NCBI GenBank assembly: GCA_022559845.1
Contig: CM040123.1
Span: forward strand, 314,011,933-314,075,932
DNA length: 64,000 nucleotides
Source: Amorphophallus konjac
Lineage: Eukaryota; Streptophyta; Magnoliopsida; Alismatales; Araceae
Direction of reading: 5' to 3'
Made by a program: the position numbers and the translations under genes. The notes under the pieces are model-generated. The model saw nothing but the letters and a program-made list of their open reading frames with translations. It did no database searches and was not told the origin of the DNA. The stretch's first letter is position 1, and each line of letters opens with the position of its first letter. This document shows positions 10,758 through 23,500 of this stretch, in pieces.

Positions 10758-13700
10758 ATGCCCACTCGGCGTGGTACAGATTACCAACACCCGGTCCCAA
10801 TGGGTGACCCTAGGAATGCTGCCCCTAGTGACTTTTCCCTTCAGGATATGATGCAGGCTCTCATGAATCGGATAGATCAGTCCGATAAGAGCTTTAGAGA
10901 TCATGCTGCATTCATGGAGGGTCGGATGAAGGCCATGGAGGACCGGATGGAGGCTTCCGACCGGACCATTCAAGGTCTAGTTGGACGACCCAACCAGGAT
11001 AGAGCTCCGCGTGAGGATGTCCCCAGGCAGGCCCAAGGCCCACTTGACCCTGCTCTTCGGCCCGCACACCCTAGGGCCGATGATCGGGGACCACGTATTC
11101 AGGAGTTTGATGATTTTGGGTCCGATAATAAGGTTGAGGGTTATGGCCGTGCTCGACGTGGCTATAGGCCCCATAGGGACGACGAGGATGACCGTCTCCT
11201 TAGGTCCGTGCGCGTGGATCCTCCCACCTTTGATGGGTCCTTGGACCCTAAGGTCTATGTTGATTGGGAAGTGGGTATGGACCGCTACTTTGAGTGGTAT
11301 GAGATGACGGACCACCGGAGAGTCCGATTTGCCAAAATGAAATTGCTAGGGCAGGCACAAACTTATTGGAGAAACGTGGAGAGCCTGTTGATGCAGCGAC
11401 ATCAACCCCAGATTGAGACATGGGATGATATGAAGGTAAAGCTCAGGCAAAAATACCTTCCTTCCACATACCGTCAGAGGCTTATTGATAGGTGGCAGAG
11501 TCTCAGCCAAGGGGATCGGACTATGACCGACTACATCGCTGATTTTGATGAGTACTACTTACGATGTGGGGTCACGGAGGAGAGTGCCATGACCATCTCT
11601 CGCTTCCGTCGGGGTCTGCGGCCGCACTACCAGTATGAGTTATTTCGCCGCCATGCCACGACCCTGGAGGAGGCTTATCAGGTCGCACTCGAGTTAGAGC
11701 AGTTTGAGTCCGAGTTTGCTCCGGTCCAGCGCCTGGGACCCACATATCCTCGTGGGTCAGACCCTCGTGCTATGACTGGACCTTACCCTCGGAGACCTGT
11801 GGCCCGTCCACAGGAACCCGCTCGTCAGGACTTCACTGCCCTTAGACCTCGTCCTCCCCCTCTGAGGGACTATCCCCCTCGACCCCAGGCTCCAGCCCCG
11901 GCCCCTAGGCCTCAGCAGCCCACCATTCCTACCCGACCCCAGCTTCCACCACCCTCGGCCTATCGTGATGACAAGGGAAAGGGGCCGATGACTGGTGGAG
12001 CACCTCAGGGCACTGGGTCTCGTCATGAGTGTTATAGATGCGGAGGGGTTGGTCATTATGCTGTTAGTTGTCCTACCCGATCCTCTTTGGTCATCGGAGA
12101 TTCTTCGACTGGTGAGCTCGCACATGGTGTCGTATCCGTCAGTTATGAGGCTGACCAGGAGCTCGCAGAGGAATTCTTTGATGAGCTGCTTGAGGGAAAG
12201 CAACTAGATGTCCAGGGCACACAGTGCCAGGATGACGTTCAGCTGGGTGTTGTCAGGTGTATCTTGACCCAGCCGTTGGTGAGTGATGACTGGCGTCGCA
12301 CCACCATTTTTCATACCTTTTGTAGGCTAGGTGGGAAAGCTTGCAAGGTGATCATAGATAGTGGGAGCTGTATTAACGCTATCTCCACGGGTACTGTGAC
12401 ACGCTTAGGGTTGACCCCCGTGGACCACCCTTCCCCTTATCGCGTGTCATGGGTAGATTCCACCTCTATCCCAGTAAGGCTGCGATGTCTGGTGCCATTA
12501 CAGTTCCATGCATACCAGGATGGGATCTGGTGTGATGTGTTGCCTATAGAGGTAGGCAGTATTATCCTGGGAAGGCCCTGGTTATTTGATCGGGATGCTA
12601 CCCTCCATGGCCGGTCAAACACATGCACATTCGACCATAATGGCCAACGGATTACCCTTCACCCGTCCCAGCCGAGGAGTCCATCCATCCGGGGTCCCAC
12701 TGGGCCAAGTACCCCGACTCCTGCTATTCCAGGGCCCAGTACCCCATTGCCAGCTCGGGCTCCGACCTTGCCGCCGGATGTCCCTGCCCTGAGTGTTCCT
12801 CCGACTAGGAGGTTGATGCTAGTCAGCTCCCGGGAGTTGGAGCGTGACTTTGTTAGAGGGGACCCTATTTTTGCCATTATAGTTCGAGAGGTGGTTGGAG
12901 AGACGGAGAGTGATCTCCCATCTGATATTGCTGATGTCCTTCGGGAGTTTACTGATGTATTTCTCGATGATTTACCCGAGGGTCTTCCACCTATGCGGGA
13001 CATTCAGCATGCTATTGACCTGATTCCGGAGTCCTCATTGCCCAATTTGCCACATTATAGGATGAGCCCCGCTGATCACGCTGAGCTTCAGCGTCAGGTT
13101 GAGGAGTTGATGCCGAGGGGATCTCTCTGTGAGAGCATGAGTCCATGTGCCGTCCCTGCCTTGCTTGCCCCTAAGAAGGACGGTACTTAGAGGATGTGCG
13201 TCGACAGCCGTGCAATCAATAAGATCACGATAAAGTATAGATTTCCCATTCCCCGCTTAGATGATATGCTCGATATGATGGCGGGAGCCACTATGTTTTT
13301 CAAGATTGATATGAAGAGTGGCTATCACCAGGTGAGGATCAGGCCCGGTGATGAGTGGAAGACGGCCTTTAAGACCAAAGATGGTCTTTATGAGTGGCTG
13401 GTCATGCCCTTTGGGATGACCAATGCTCCCAGCACTTTTATGCGGCTGATGACTCAGGTCCTTCGACCTTTGATTGGGGTCTTTGTGGTGGTATATTTTG
13501 ATGATATCCTTATCTATAGCCGCACTCGGGAGGCCCACGTAGACCATCTACGGCATGTCTGTCTTATTCTGAGGAGAGAGAGTCTTTATGTCAACCCTAA
13601 GAAATGCGCTTTCATGACTAGTCAGGTCACATTCTTGGGGTTTATTGTGTCTAGCGAGGGAGTCTCCGTTGACCCGGAGAAGGTCAGAGCCATAGTGGAG

Positions 13701-15962
13701 TGGCCCGAACCTCGTACTCTTCATGATGTCCGCAGCTTTCACGGACTGGCGACCTTCTATCGCTGCTTTATTCGAGGCTTTAGCTCTATCACGGCCCCAA
13801 TTACAGATTGCATCCGAAAGGGGACGTTTGAGTGGACGAAGGCCGCCTCAGCCGCATTTGGGCTCCTCAAGGAGCGCATGACCCAAGCACCTATTCTTAG
13901 ACTTCCTAATTTCACGAAGGTGTTTGAGGTCTCTTGCGATGCCTCCGGGGTTGGTATTGGTGGTGTTCTGAGTCAGGAGACCCACCCCATTGCATACTTC
14001 AGGGAGAAATTGAGCGATGCTAAACTGCGTTATTCTACGTATGATAAAGAGTTTTACGCAGTTGTGCAGGCCCTTCGGCATTGGAGACATTACTTGTTGC
14101 ACCAGGAGTTTGTCATATTTTCTGATCATGAGGCACTCAAGTATCTCCATGCCCAGAAAAAGCTCAATTCTCGTCACAGTCACTAGGTGGAGTTCCTTCA
14201 GGATTATACCTTTGTGCTGAAGCACAAGGCCGGTGCGGAGAACCGGGTGGCCGACGCTCTGAGCCGTCGCGCTTATCTTTTGACCACCATGAGTGTAGAG
14301 GTGGTAGGGATGGATAGGATGAAGGAGGCATATGCCGATTGTCCGGACTTTGGTCCAATTTATACCACCCTCTAGTCGGGGCCATCCCAAGAGCACATTG
14401 ATTATATGTTGCAGGATGGTTATCTCTTTCGTGGGAGTCGCTTGTGTGTTCCACGGACTTCCGTTCGTGACTTCCTCACTTGGGAGATGCATGCGGGAGG
14501 TCTAGCCGGTCACTTCGGTCGGAATAAGACCATCGAGGCAGTCGAGCATCGTTTTTATTGGCCTAGTTTGAAGCGTGACGTTGCTCACATTGTGGCCCAG
14601 TGTCGTACCTGCACTGTGGCCAAAATAAGGAAGCAGGTTTCAGGTCCTTATACTCCTCTTCCTGTGCCTGATGGGCCGTGGCAGGATATCATCATGGATT
14701 TTGTTTTGGGGTTGCCACGGATCGCCCGCAAGCATGATTCAATTTTTGTGGTGGTTGATAGATTTTCGAAGATGGCCCTCTTCATTCCTTATTCAAAGAC
14801 TTCAGATGCCTCTAGGGTTGCTCGATTATTCTTCTCTAGTGTAGTGAGCCAATTTGGGCTTCCTAAGTCCATTGTGTCCGATCGAGATGTCCGGTTCACT
14901 AGCTACTTTTGGAAGACCCTTTGGCATTTGATGGGCACTCAGCTCAACTTCTCCACAGCTTACCACCCCCAGACTGACGGGCAGACTGAGGTAGTCAATA
15001 AAAGTTTGGGGAACCTCTTGAGATGTTTGGTTAGGGAACGCGAGAGGGACTGGGATTCAGTTTTGCCACTTGCTGAGTTTGCATATAATGACTCAGTCAA
15101 TAGGTCCACAGGAATGAGTCCTTTTGAGGTTGTTACAGGATATAGACCTAGGAAGCCAGTGGATCTTGTTCCCTTACCCATGCATGCTAGAGTGTCGCAG
15201 TCTATAGAGTCGTTTGCCGAGCATGTTAGGGGTTTGCATGATGGTATTCGTCACCATATAGAGACCAGCAACGCGCGATATAAAGAATTGGCTGACGCTC
15301 ATAGACACCCCCGTGAGTTCCGGGAGGGAGATTATGTCATGATCCGGGTCAGACCGGAACAGTTTCCTTCTGGAGCTGTGAAGAAACTACAGGCTCGTGG
15401 TGCTGGCCCCTTTAGAGTAATGAAGTGAGTTGTATCCAATGCATATGTTGTTGACTTACCGGATGACTATGGTATCAGTTCCACATTCAATGTCTCGAAC
15501 TTAGTCGCATATAGGGACCCAGCAGTGATCCCTAGTGAGTTGTTTGGGCCTTCTCCACCCTTTGTGAGTGAGCCCTCCCCTGAGAGTCCACTTCCAACCC
15601 CGTCACCTCAGCAGCGTAAGCGGATAGAGTCTATACTGGATGAGCAGGTGACCACCACCAGGAGTGGCGCGTATCACCGCTACTTGGTGCGTTGGAGGGG
15701 ATGGCCCGCGTCCGATGATGCATGGATCTCCCGGGCAGAGCTGGAGAGGTTAGATCCAGACTTGCTAGAGCGGTACCAGAGCGATAGAGACCCTTACTCG
15801 ACAGGGTCGAGTTCTTCCCACCCGGGGAGAATTGGTGAGGACACCAGAGCAAGAATACGGCTCGACTCAGAGAGTCGTCGGTACCGGACACGCAGCACGA
15901 CTCGGCCGACACCGACCTCATTGTGGCTGGGGGACAGTCTGGAGTCCGCCCCGGAGCTTTGA
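10758..15962 (+). pseudogene. Gag-Pol polyprotein with chromodomain, element A (four stops)
   Basis: This region would make the capsid and replication enzymes of a chromovirus. In order there are a Gag core (about residues 153-320), a zinc knuckle CYRCGGVGHYAVSC (near 424), an aspartic protease with IIDSGSC (near 533), reverse transcriptase with YFDDILIYS (near nt 13490), RNase H with SCDASG (near 13930), integrase with its HHCC zinc region (14490-14615) and catalytic core, and a chromodomain (about 15619-15775) that would guide integration to marked chromatin. All parts lie in one frame. It is broken only by stops ending at 13190, 14186, 14375 and 15428; at least three sit where relatives have Trp or Arg. 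The start MPTRRGTDYQ was chosen because element B begins in a similar way. The last 43 residues are encoded inside the 3' LTR. Confidence 0.92.
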
Positions 15963-18336
15963 CACTTTAGTACATATTTTTATACGTATTTATATTTTAT
16001 ACGTATTTGGGTCGTATTTGTATTTTGTACGTACTTGGTCGTATTTTGTATTGTGTACGTCTTAGGTGTGTCTTTGGCATGTATTTGGGTTTGCATCATT
16101 TTGGGATTTCAAATTTCAAATGGGTTCGAATTCAAACTCCAAAGAGGGAAAATGGAGCCCATAGAATTTAAATTTCAAATGGGTCAAACACAAACTCCAA
16201 GGAGCAATGATGGAGCCCATAGAATTTAAATTTTAAATGGGTTCCAAATCCAAACTCTAAGGAGCAATGATGGAGCCCATAGAATTTAAATTTCAAAGGG
16301 ATTCAAATTCAAACTCTAAGGAGGGAAGGTGGAGTCCAAACTCTATATATTATCATGTATTCCCCCTCTTGAGGGATTTGATGAATGAATGAATGAAAAA
16401 TGAGTTTTGGCCAAGAGCATTTCCTTCTTCTTCCTCCCCTCTAGGGTGTGACACCCTCTATCTCTCCTCCCTCTCTTCCTCTTCCCTTGGGAGCAACTCC
16501 TAAGGTCTATTATAGGTTTCTTGGATGCTCCACAGGTGGGAGGCGACCTCCCCATCTTCTGCTCAAGCCGGGAGTCCCATTGATCAAGGTTTTGCAACAA
16601 GCTTGGAGGAGATGGCCCTTGCTGTCCTGCGCCCAGATCTGGTTGTCTGCCTGTAGAAATGAGTCCAGAAGATCAGGTTGGCACCCTCCTTTCCCATCTC
16701 CAAACCCCATTGAACTCTTCTAAGATTTTCTTCATCCCCCTGTCCCCCACGTCCCCTGAAAACCCCATATCCAAATTCGTCCAGTAGAGAAAGTTTTCTT
16801 CATATCCCTTTTCCTTGCACATGCTGTCTCTGCGCAGACCTGTAGTAAACCAGATCACATTGGGACGCCCTCTTCCCGACCTATGATCACGTCGACCCCT
16901 TCTACACTTCTATTCCCCTACATGTCCCCTACCTCTCCTGAAAATCTCACTTAAAATCTCCATCGGGGAGAAAACTTCCATTTGGACCCATTTTGGTCGC
17001 GCAGACTGCTCCTGTGCAGTCCTGCCGCGATAGTGACAAAGCCCCTCCAAAGGAACGTTCCTTTATACATCTTCAAATGACCTGAGATTTTCAAAATTGC
17101 TTCAACACGTCCAAAACCATCCCCTAGAATTTTATTGCATGTATATGAGCCCTCGTTCCCTACTTATCCCATCCACCTTCATAGCTCTCAGTTCTGACTG
17201 CACTGGACTGCAGAACTGAACCCCATCTGTTTTCACTTTTCACGCCCAAAACCTCCACTACATGCCACCCCACCACTGCTACCCAGTCATCCCACGACCC
17301 TCACCTATCCACCAGAGAAAACCCCGCCCAATTTGCCATCCGGAGGACCCAGTTCAAGCCCAATCTTCGACCTGTGGTCCTGCTGCCAGAGGACAGACCA
17401 GAACGTGTAGGGCCTGTTGCAAAATTCGCAACATCGCCTTCGGTACTCCGTTGCAGTTGCCACTTCACCGGTGTCCCTGGGACACCCCCACCAGAGCCTA
17501 CGCTGAGTTTCGTGACCAACGGACGAGCAGAAGGTCACGTGCCAGGGTCTTCGTCCAGTTGCTCTCCTACGCGCACGCAGGCCGGCTAACAGCCTGCCCC
17601 CCGCCCGCGACCACTCCGGAGGTTCCAACCGGCGTCGTCGGCTTCCCTCGTCTTCCAGGAGGCTCGCCATCCCCCACAGCGTGCTACCAGGGACATTGGC
17701 GCTTTCCTCAGCCTCCGTGACGTGCCACTCTTGCTGCTGGTCCCAGTTCGTACCGACTCGCCGTGGCTCGCGTACGACGAGGTTCACCGACCCAGCACCC
17801 GTCACCCCACGTTGCACGACCCCCGGGTCCCGCTGTGTAGCCTTTTACCTCCCTGCAAGGAGTGGGCTGTGTTTGGTTGTACTCGTTCAGCATTGTACAG
17901 GGGATCGTGTGACTTGGCCGGGCTTCTTCCCCACGCCCCGAGCGTGGAGGTATGCGTCCACTTCTTTGCCTGGTTAGCTTGCTCTTTTAGTATTTTCTCT
18001 TGATGCCGCTGCTTGTGTACGTAGTAGGTTCTTAGCCAGTTCATTTCCTTTATTCATTGCCGTGGTGAAAGAGTGTGATCGTCCCGTGACTCATCCGAGT
18101 CGCGAGTGTGGAGTCTAATCACCCTAGACCCTGCCGGTTTGTCAACCGTGCGGATCCGTGCGCTTCCCTCATAGGGGCGCTTGCGAGCTTGAATTCTTGT
18201 AGTTGACATAGTTCCTCTCTTGGGAACATTAGGTGTTGAGTCTACGCCGTTCAATCCATCGTAAAGTTGTTGGTCTTAGTTGTCCATTTAGTCGCGTCTT
18301 CACATAGAGTCCCAGTTCTCCTAGCGTTCCGCATCA
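15833..18336 (+). repeat. 3' LTR of Gypsy element A
   Basis: This is the partner of 8115-10629, preceded by a purine tract (CCCGGGGAGAA, about 15822-15831). It carries the same U3 tandem units (about 16103-16338) and TATA box (about 16345). A short deletion relative to the 5' LTR lies near 16850. Bases 15833-15962 also encode the Pol C-terminus. Confidence 0.95.
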
Positions 18337-18341
18337 CATGT

Positions 18342-18384
18342 CCTGGGTTTTGTTATCATCAAAATCACCTGGATATACTCAACA
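18342..18384 (-). repeat. SIRE 3' LTR, 43-base remnant
   Basis: This is the start of the SIRE 3' LTR (minus strand TGTTGAGTATATCC), cut off from 6643-8114 by element A. It matches 30809-30855 of the intact LTR. The five bases before it (18337-18341) are the CATGT target copy made by element A. Confidence 0.9.
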
Positions 18385-18400
18385 ATCTCCCCTTTTTTGA
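18385..18400 (-). promoter_or_regulatory. Polypurine tract of the SIRE element
   Basis: On the minus strand AAAAAAGGGGAGAT directly precedes the LTR start TGTTGAG. It would prime plus-strand DNA synthesis. A second purine-rich stretch, CCAAAGGGGGAGAAG, lies at about 18772-18790, also next to a TGATGATG sequence. Confidence 0.85.
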
Positions 18401-18878
18401 TGATGACAAAACTGAAGGGGAATTTAAATACATTGGCATGCCTTTAAGCAATCATTGAAAATTGAGATCAATGTTCGAAATCAAGGCATTTGCTCACATC
18501 ACATCAAGCCAGCTAACGTAAACCATTCAACACTTTATTTGGCAATTTAGAAAAGGAATGAGACACAAGAGCCAACCATTTGAGATCAAATACCAGTTGC
18601 ATTCATTTCATAATTTCATTACAAGGTACATTGATGCGAGAATGAATGCACGACTCTACACATGTGACAAAACAACAAATGCAGAACTGACACAAAAGAT
18701 CCTCACATGATGATCATGCATGCAAACATACGAACATACTGACATAGATAAATATATAACCTGCACTACTACTTCTCCCCCTTTGGCATCATCAAAAGGG
18801 GATAGGATAGACGAAGGGGGACCCAAAAAACACAGGATGAAAATATACAGACTGGAGGTAGGAAACTAAGAGACATCC
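18401..18878 (-). other. SIRE 3' untranslated region
   Basis: No coding potential is seen between the end of the third ORF and the polypurine tract. The only notable structure is the second purine-rich stretch near 18772-18790. Confidence 0.6.
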
Positions 18879-19274
18879 TCATTGGTCATATGCAGGAGGC
18901 GGGGCATCTGGTGGAGGAAGAGGCACATAGCCAAGGCATTGCCGAATATCCGAAAATGTGTGTTCATGATGCTGAAGGCGGTACTGGATATGGGTCAGTT
19001 GTTGATCCCTATCATAGTCACGGCGCTGCATGTTCAGGAGAACGCGGTTCATAGCATGAAAGGCTTCACGTGAATCTTCATGGCTTTGGGTGAGGGTGGT
19101 CATGTTGGTGGAGAGAGTGTGCATCTGGGTGGCTAAGGAATCCAAAGCTGTGGAGAAGGAGTTTGAATGCTGTGGTAAAGATTCCAGCATGGTGCCCATG
19201 GTTGCAATATTTTCCCCAAAGGTAGAGAGTTGTTTCCTAAAGGCATCCACCCGAGTTTCCAGCCCAATGAACCA
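18879..19274 (-). pseudogene. SIRE third ORF, C-terminal part (coiled coil)
   Basis: This is the distal part of the ORF that starts at 23500 and is separated from it by a solo LTR. It opens with FIGLETRVDAFRKQ and continues as a heptad-rich, Met/Leu/Gln/His-containing region (STFGENIATMG, DSLATQMHTLSTNMTTL) that would form a coiled coil. It ends in a Pro-rich tail (PLPPPDAPPPAY) before a stop at 18879. Reading across the solo LTR, DML at 22449 joins FIG here in frame. The function is unknown. Third ORFs in SIRE elements are often called env-like, but I see no membrane span in this part. Confidence 0.7.
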
Positions 19275-22200
19275 TGTTGGGCAAGTGTATAACATATGTA
19301 ACTCCAGTGTTTTGTTGATGGCTGACTATGTATGTTGGGATTATGTATAATATTCTTTTGTTTCAATGACGTCTAACTATGATTCATTAATATAGGTTGA
19401 CCTGCAGTTGATAGCAACAAACACTCATGCATCTCAGGTCAAACCCACACCGGCAACAAAGTGTGTCTGCAAGGATAGAAAGAAATCAAGTAAGACACAC
19501 AGATGAGGCATTAGGCTGCATAAGAAAGAAGGACCAAGGTCGATGCAAGAAGGCCAAGGAAAATGAACTAAGGTCCGAGCACATAAGTAGATCAAGGTCC
19601 GTGCAACCCCTGGCCAACACATATCAGGTCTGTGCATGCTGCTCAAGGTCCATACATCAAGATCTGAAGCATACTCCAATCAAGGGCTGAATTTGAAAGA
19701 AAATATCTCGACACCTTCGGATGACAACTCTGCACATAAAGCATGTGTCGACACATCTGACAAATGTCTCGACACCTCAAGAAGAAATCAGCTTAAGCAG
19801 AAGCCGTCCACAAGACCGTTCAAGGGATGTCTCGACACACTAACAAAAATGTGTAGACACATCTAGGTTCAATCAGAACGTGTATGAAACCGGCAGAAGC
19901 TGTTCTCAAAACCGTTCAAGAGATATCTCGACACACTAACAGAAAAGTGTCGACACACTCGTGTGATAATTCCTGCACATGGCTTACATGTCTCGACATT
20001 GTTGATGCTGTCTCAACACAGTCTCGATGACATCTTGGAACCAAGCATACATGTCCCGACACTGTCTTGTGAAATCTCGACACATTGGTCATGGGCCTTC
20101 AAGATATTCAAAGGATGTCTCGACACTTACCTCGAAGGAGGTCGACACTCTTATACTTCCAGGAAGTGCTCTATTGAATATACTACTAAGATGTGTCGAC
20201 TCTTTTCATGCAGGAGGTCGACACCCTTGTTCTTCCAAGAATCCTCAAGTAAATAATCTATCAGATCAGTGGGCCATCCAGAGAGAGAAAAAGGAACTGC
20301 AAATCATTAAAATTAAGGATTTTGGGGTCTGGACCACGTCCCAAGGTCTGACCCTTGCTCTACCATCTTATCACTAATTTATCTACATTTTGGAGATGAT
20401 TTTTGTCAGAAATCCAGCTGGAAGAGCCACTTCAGTCTGCCGCGATGTCAATCTTATCTGTCTGCCTGTCCAGACTGTCTGCTGTTGGGAATAGGACACT
20501 CCGCAGTCTGCCACTATCTTGCTGTCGACCAATGGGCTGTCCAACCAGCCATTGTACGCAGAAGAGTACACCTATGCAGAATGAGAAGACTGCTTATCTG
20601 AGGGAGATTTAATGTGAATATCTGATGCTGTCTAAAGGAAAATCTGATCTGCTCCTTAACACTGTCTGCCATCGTACCTATCCTTCTACTGAAATTTAGG
20701 CTCAGCTAATGGAAGACAGCAGGCATGTAGGAGCATTTAATGAGAAGATCTCCAAGCATCTAAATGAGAAGACTCAGTCACTTCTTCCATGTGCTGCCAC
20801 CGTCGAACATGGAACTTGCCTGGAAGACTCCAAGCTTTCACTTCACCCTGGCGCATGCTTCAAGGGATATTATGAAGGAAAAATACAGCCAGTGCAATGG
20901 TCCATTAGAGACTTCTTGGCGCCATTTTTTCCCTGGCTTTTCAACTCATTTTTACCTATTTATACCAAGCTTCCTCAACTGAAGAATGAGCTGCTGCCGT
21001 CCACACAGTGCCACGCTCTAGACCATCCACCAAAAACAATTCTAAGAAAGTGTGAGAGAAGCCCCAGCACTTGGTTGACATAGTCCAGTGCTGTGAGAGT
21101 AGAAGAAGAAGAGAGAGCATCCTTGAGAGAGAGGACAAACCCCGCAGTCTACCGGTGCTTGAAGAAAAGGATCCTTAGATCCAATCTTGTAACTGCAATC
21201 ACCAGCTCCGTTGTCTTGATCCATTCTGTTAGCTGGTGTCTACATTGTCTCTATTCCTTCTCCACTGCACTTGCAGCATTCAGCTTCTATTTGTTACAGT
21301 TCGTCTATCACCATACATATAGTATTTCCGATCCCCTGTTTAGGGATCGGGTTCCCTCTGTGGTTTCAGAGGAAGAAAAGATCAGATCCTCTGGGTGATT
21401 CTAGCTGCTAGTCAGCAGAAAGCAAGCTGTGTTGCTTAGCTGTGTAAGTAAGTTGTGCTGCTCAGCGGATCAAGCTGTGTGTCAGTCGGAAAGCCACACC
21501 AAGTTTGGTGTGGGGTGGACTTAGGTTGTGGGTTAACAACCGAACCACCTTAAAATCCTTATGTTGTGGGTTGTATTCATTGCGAGCTTGGTCTATAACT
21601 TCTATCCCCATTTCACAGGTTCGTGTGGTACTTCGCTATTTAATTTCTCTACACTCTCAAGCGTTTTGCTTGCACAAATTATCTTATCTTGATTCCCTCA
21701 CTATCGTTGCTAACGTGTATCTCCTCAAGTGTCTGCAGCACTCATGCTTATAGGCACTTTGGAGCATTTTCCAAGCAAAGGGAATATCATAATTCGTGTG
21801 AGCAGGTTTCTCTCCTGTGTCTTTAACCGCATCAGCTCCTTGGGTTGCCTGCTGCACCCTTGCACACAGGTACCAAGGTGAAAGCTTTGCCAAGGGTATT
21901 CGCATCGTTTGACATTCATGCACCTTAGTGATCACCACAGCTCTCACACACTAAGCAAGTCATTTAACATTTAGCTACTCTGATCTAAGATCTCGGTGGT
22001 TCATTGTATTACATCTCATTTGGATCTTAATGGCTCATGAAGTAGTGTCGACCTCTCTCTAGCGAAGTGTCGACCTGTGTATTATGCCTTGCTAGATGTG
22101 TTGATCTCACTGCCCTGAAGTGTAGACCCCAGCTCACTACATAGCTGGATCCTACTAAAGAAGTGTCGACCTTACAGCCAGGAGTGTCAACCTGTGCTGT

Positions 22201-22443
22201 GACCAGCGGTAAGAGTGTTGACCTCACTGCCCTGTGTGTCAACCTATCTGAACTGGGCATCGAGCTTTAACATTATTACTTGCTCTACTCCTAGCTATTC
22301 CGCTGCGCTGTGTGCATAAGTGTTTTATTGGTTTATAGGAGTGATTTATGTGTCTAGGGGTCAAATTTTAAATTATCCATAGTTATTAATAGGATCTATT
22401 CAACCCCCCTTCTAGATCCAATTGCACTCCGTGGGACCCAACA
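19275..22443 (+). repeat. Solo LTR, 3.2 kb, SIRE-type Copia
   Basis: The ends form a seven-base inverted repeat (TGTTGGG at 19275, CCCAACA at 22437-22443). No internal region or second LTR is present. The plus orientation is inferred from a TATA box (CTATTTATACC, about 20956-20966) and from the right end, which has the TTCAACCCCCCTTCTAG phrase common near the 3' end of such LTRs. The flanks AACCA and AACAG agree at three of five positions, so the target duplication is decayed or uncertain, although the interrupted ORF rejoins in frame. TCTCGACAC/TGTCGACAC motifs recur at 19707-20225 and 22047-22245. Confidence 0.75.
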
Positions 22444-23500
22444 AACAGCATGTCAAAAGATTCATAGTCTACCCAAGGATGCTGTCCGGCCCCCTGAGTA
22501 GAAGACTCTCCATAGTGGTACTGTGATGGAGGAGGTATCTCCGGATCCATGTGGTGAGGTGAAAGTGGGGGAGGCTGGTCCTCAGCCTGAACTGGAGGGG
22601 GTAATTTTCCTGGACCCTCTGCTCTTGTTCTTGTTCTCCTTCATTGACTGCATCTTCCCCATAAACGGGCACATCACGACGGAGTTCACCATCCGGACCC
22701 CAATAATATCCCATATCTGTGAAAATCTTGTGCTTATTATATATATCATCTTGTTGAACATAAATGAACTGTTCATCTGCCAAATTGATCCCACCATGGA
22801 TGAATATGCCGGTCAACTGTGAAGCATAGGGCAGGGATCGCCGCAAATTGGTTCGGAAAGATCCAATGAGAGTTGTCATGAGGTGACCCATGTTGACTTG
22901 TATCCCATTCAAAACATGGTAAATTAGGAGCTTGTGAACCTCCGTCACTTCATTTCTGCTGCCACTCTTCGGATAAACGAGAGAGGTGAACATATGGTGC
23001 AATATATGCTGTAGTGGTGGAAAATGATTTGCATTTAATACGATTAAGTTGCTGACACCATGCACGTAATCACAACTGGTCATGGCAAGAAAAGTTTCCT
23101 CAATAGCTCCATGACCAAAAATCATGTCGGCTCCTCTAGCCGCAACTCCTAAACCCCGCTCAAACAGATCGAGAGTGATATGAAACTCAACACCTTGAAC
23201 AACTGTATATAATTCCTCATTTCTTTTGATCAAATTCCCATAAAACTGCTACACTAGATTGGGGTAATATCGAGTATATCTAGTGACAAAATCAATGCAA
23301 CTGAGTTGAATCTCAAAGACAGCACATAAGTCTGGCAAAATCTCGTTCACCTCATTGAAGTCGACCAACCGAGGGTCGATAATGAGCCGTGGAGGCAGCC
23401 GAGGTGCAGGTGCCCGCTGTGGTGGAGGAGCATGTGCCTCTCGTCTCTGACTGCTTGGTTCCCCTTGGGCAGGATGCCGAGAACTCCGTCGAGGTGGCAT
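22444..23500 (-). pseudogene. SIRE third ORF, N-terminal part (plant transposon protein-like)
   Basis: Translation from ATG at 23500 gives a basic, Pro/Arg-rich start (MPPRRSSRHPAQGEP), then a globular region with FYGNLIKRNEE, RGADMIFG and LLIYHVLNGIQVNMG. This resembles the family annotated as putative plant transposon protein, found in third ORFs of plant retroelements. An acidic Glu/Gln stretch follows. It is broken by a stop at 23249-23251 and, near 22480, by a shift: the frame that ends at 22469 gives way to another frame reading HPWVDYESFDML into the solo LTR. The ORF lies in sense orientation downstream of pol. No signal peptide is evident. Its role is unknown. Confidence 0.65.

Larger units (their letters stand above)
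8115..18336 (+). mobile_element. Chromodomain Ty3/Gypsy element A
   Basis: The LTRs at 8115-10629 and 15833-18336 begin TGGTGAGGACACC and end TTCCGCATCA. A perfect target duplication CATGT lies at 8110-8114 and 18337-18341. The primer site is at 10634, and gag-pol with a terminal chromodomain spans 10758-15962. Long LTRs, an initiator-Met primer site and a chromodomain fit the Tekay/Del group of chromoviruses; that lineage call is an inference. It landed in the 3' LTR of the SIRE element, so it is younger than that element. Confidence 0.95.
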
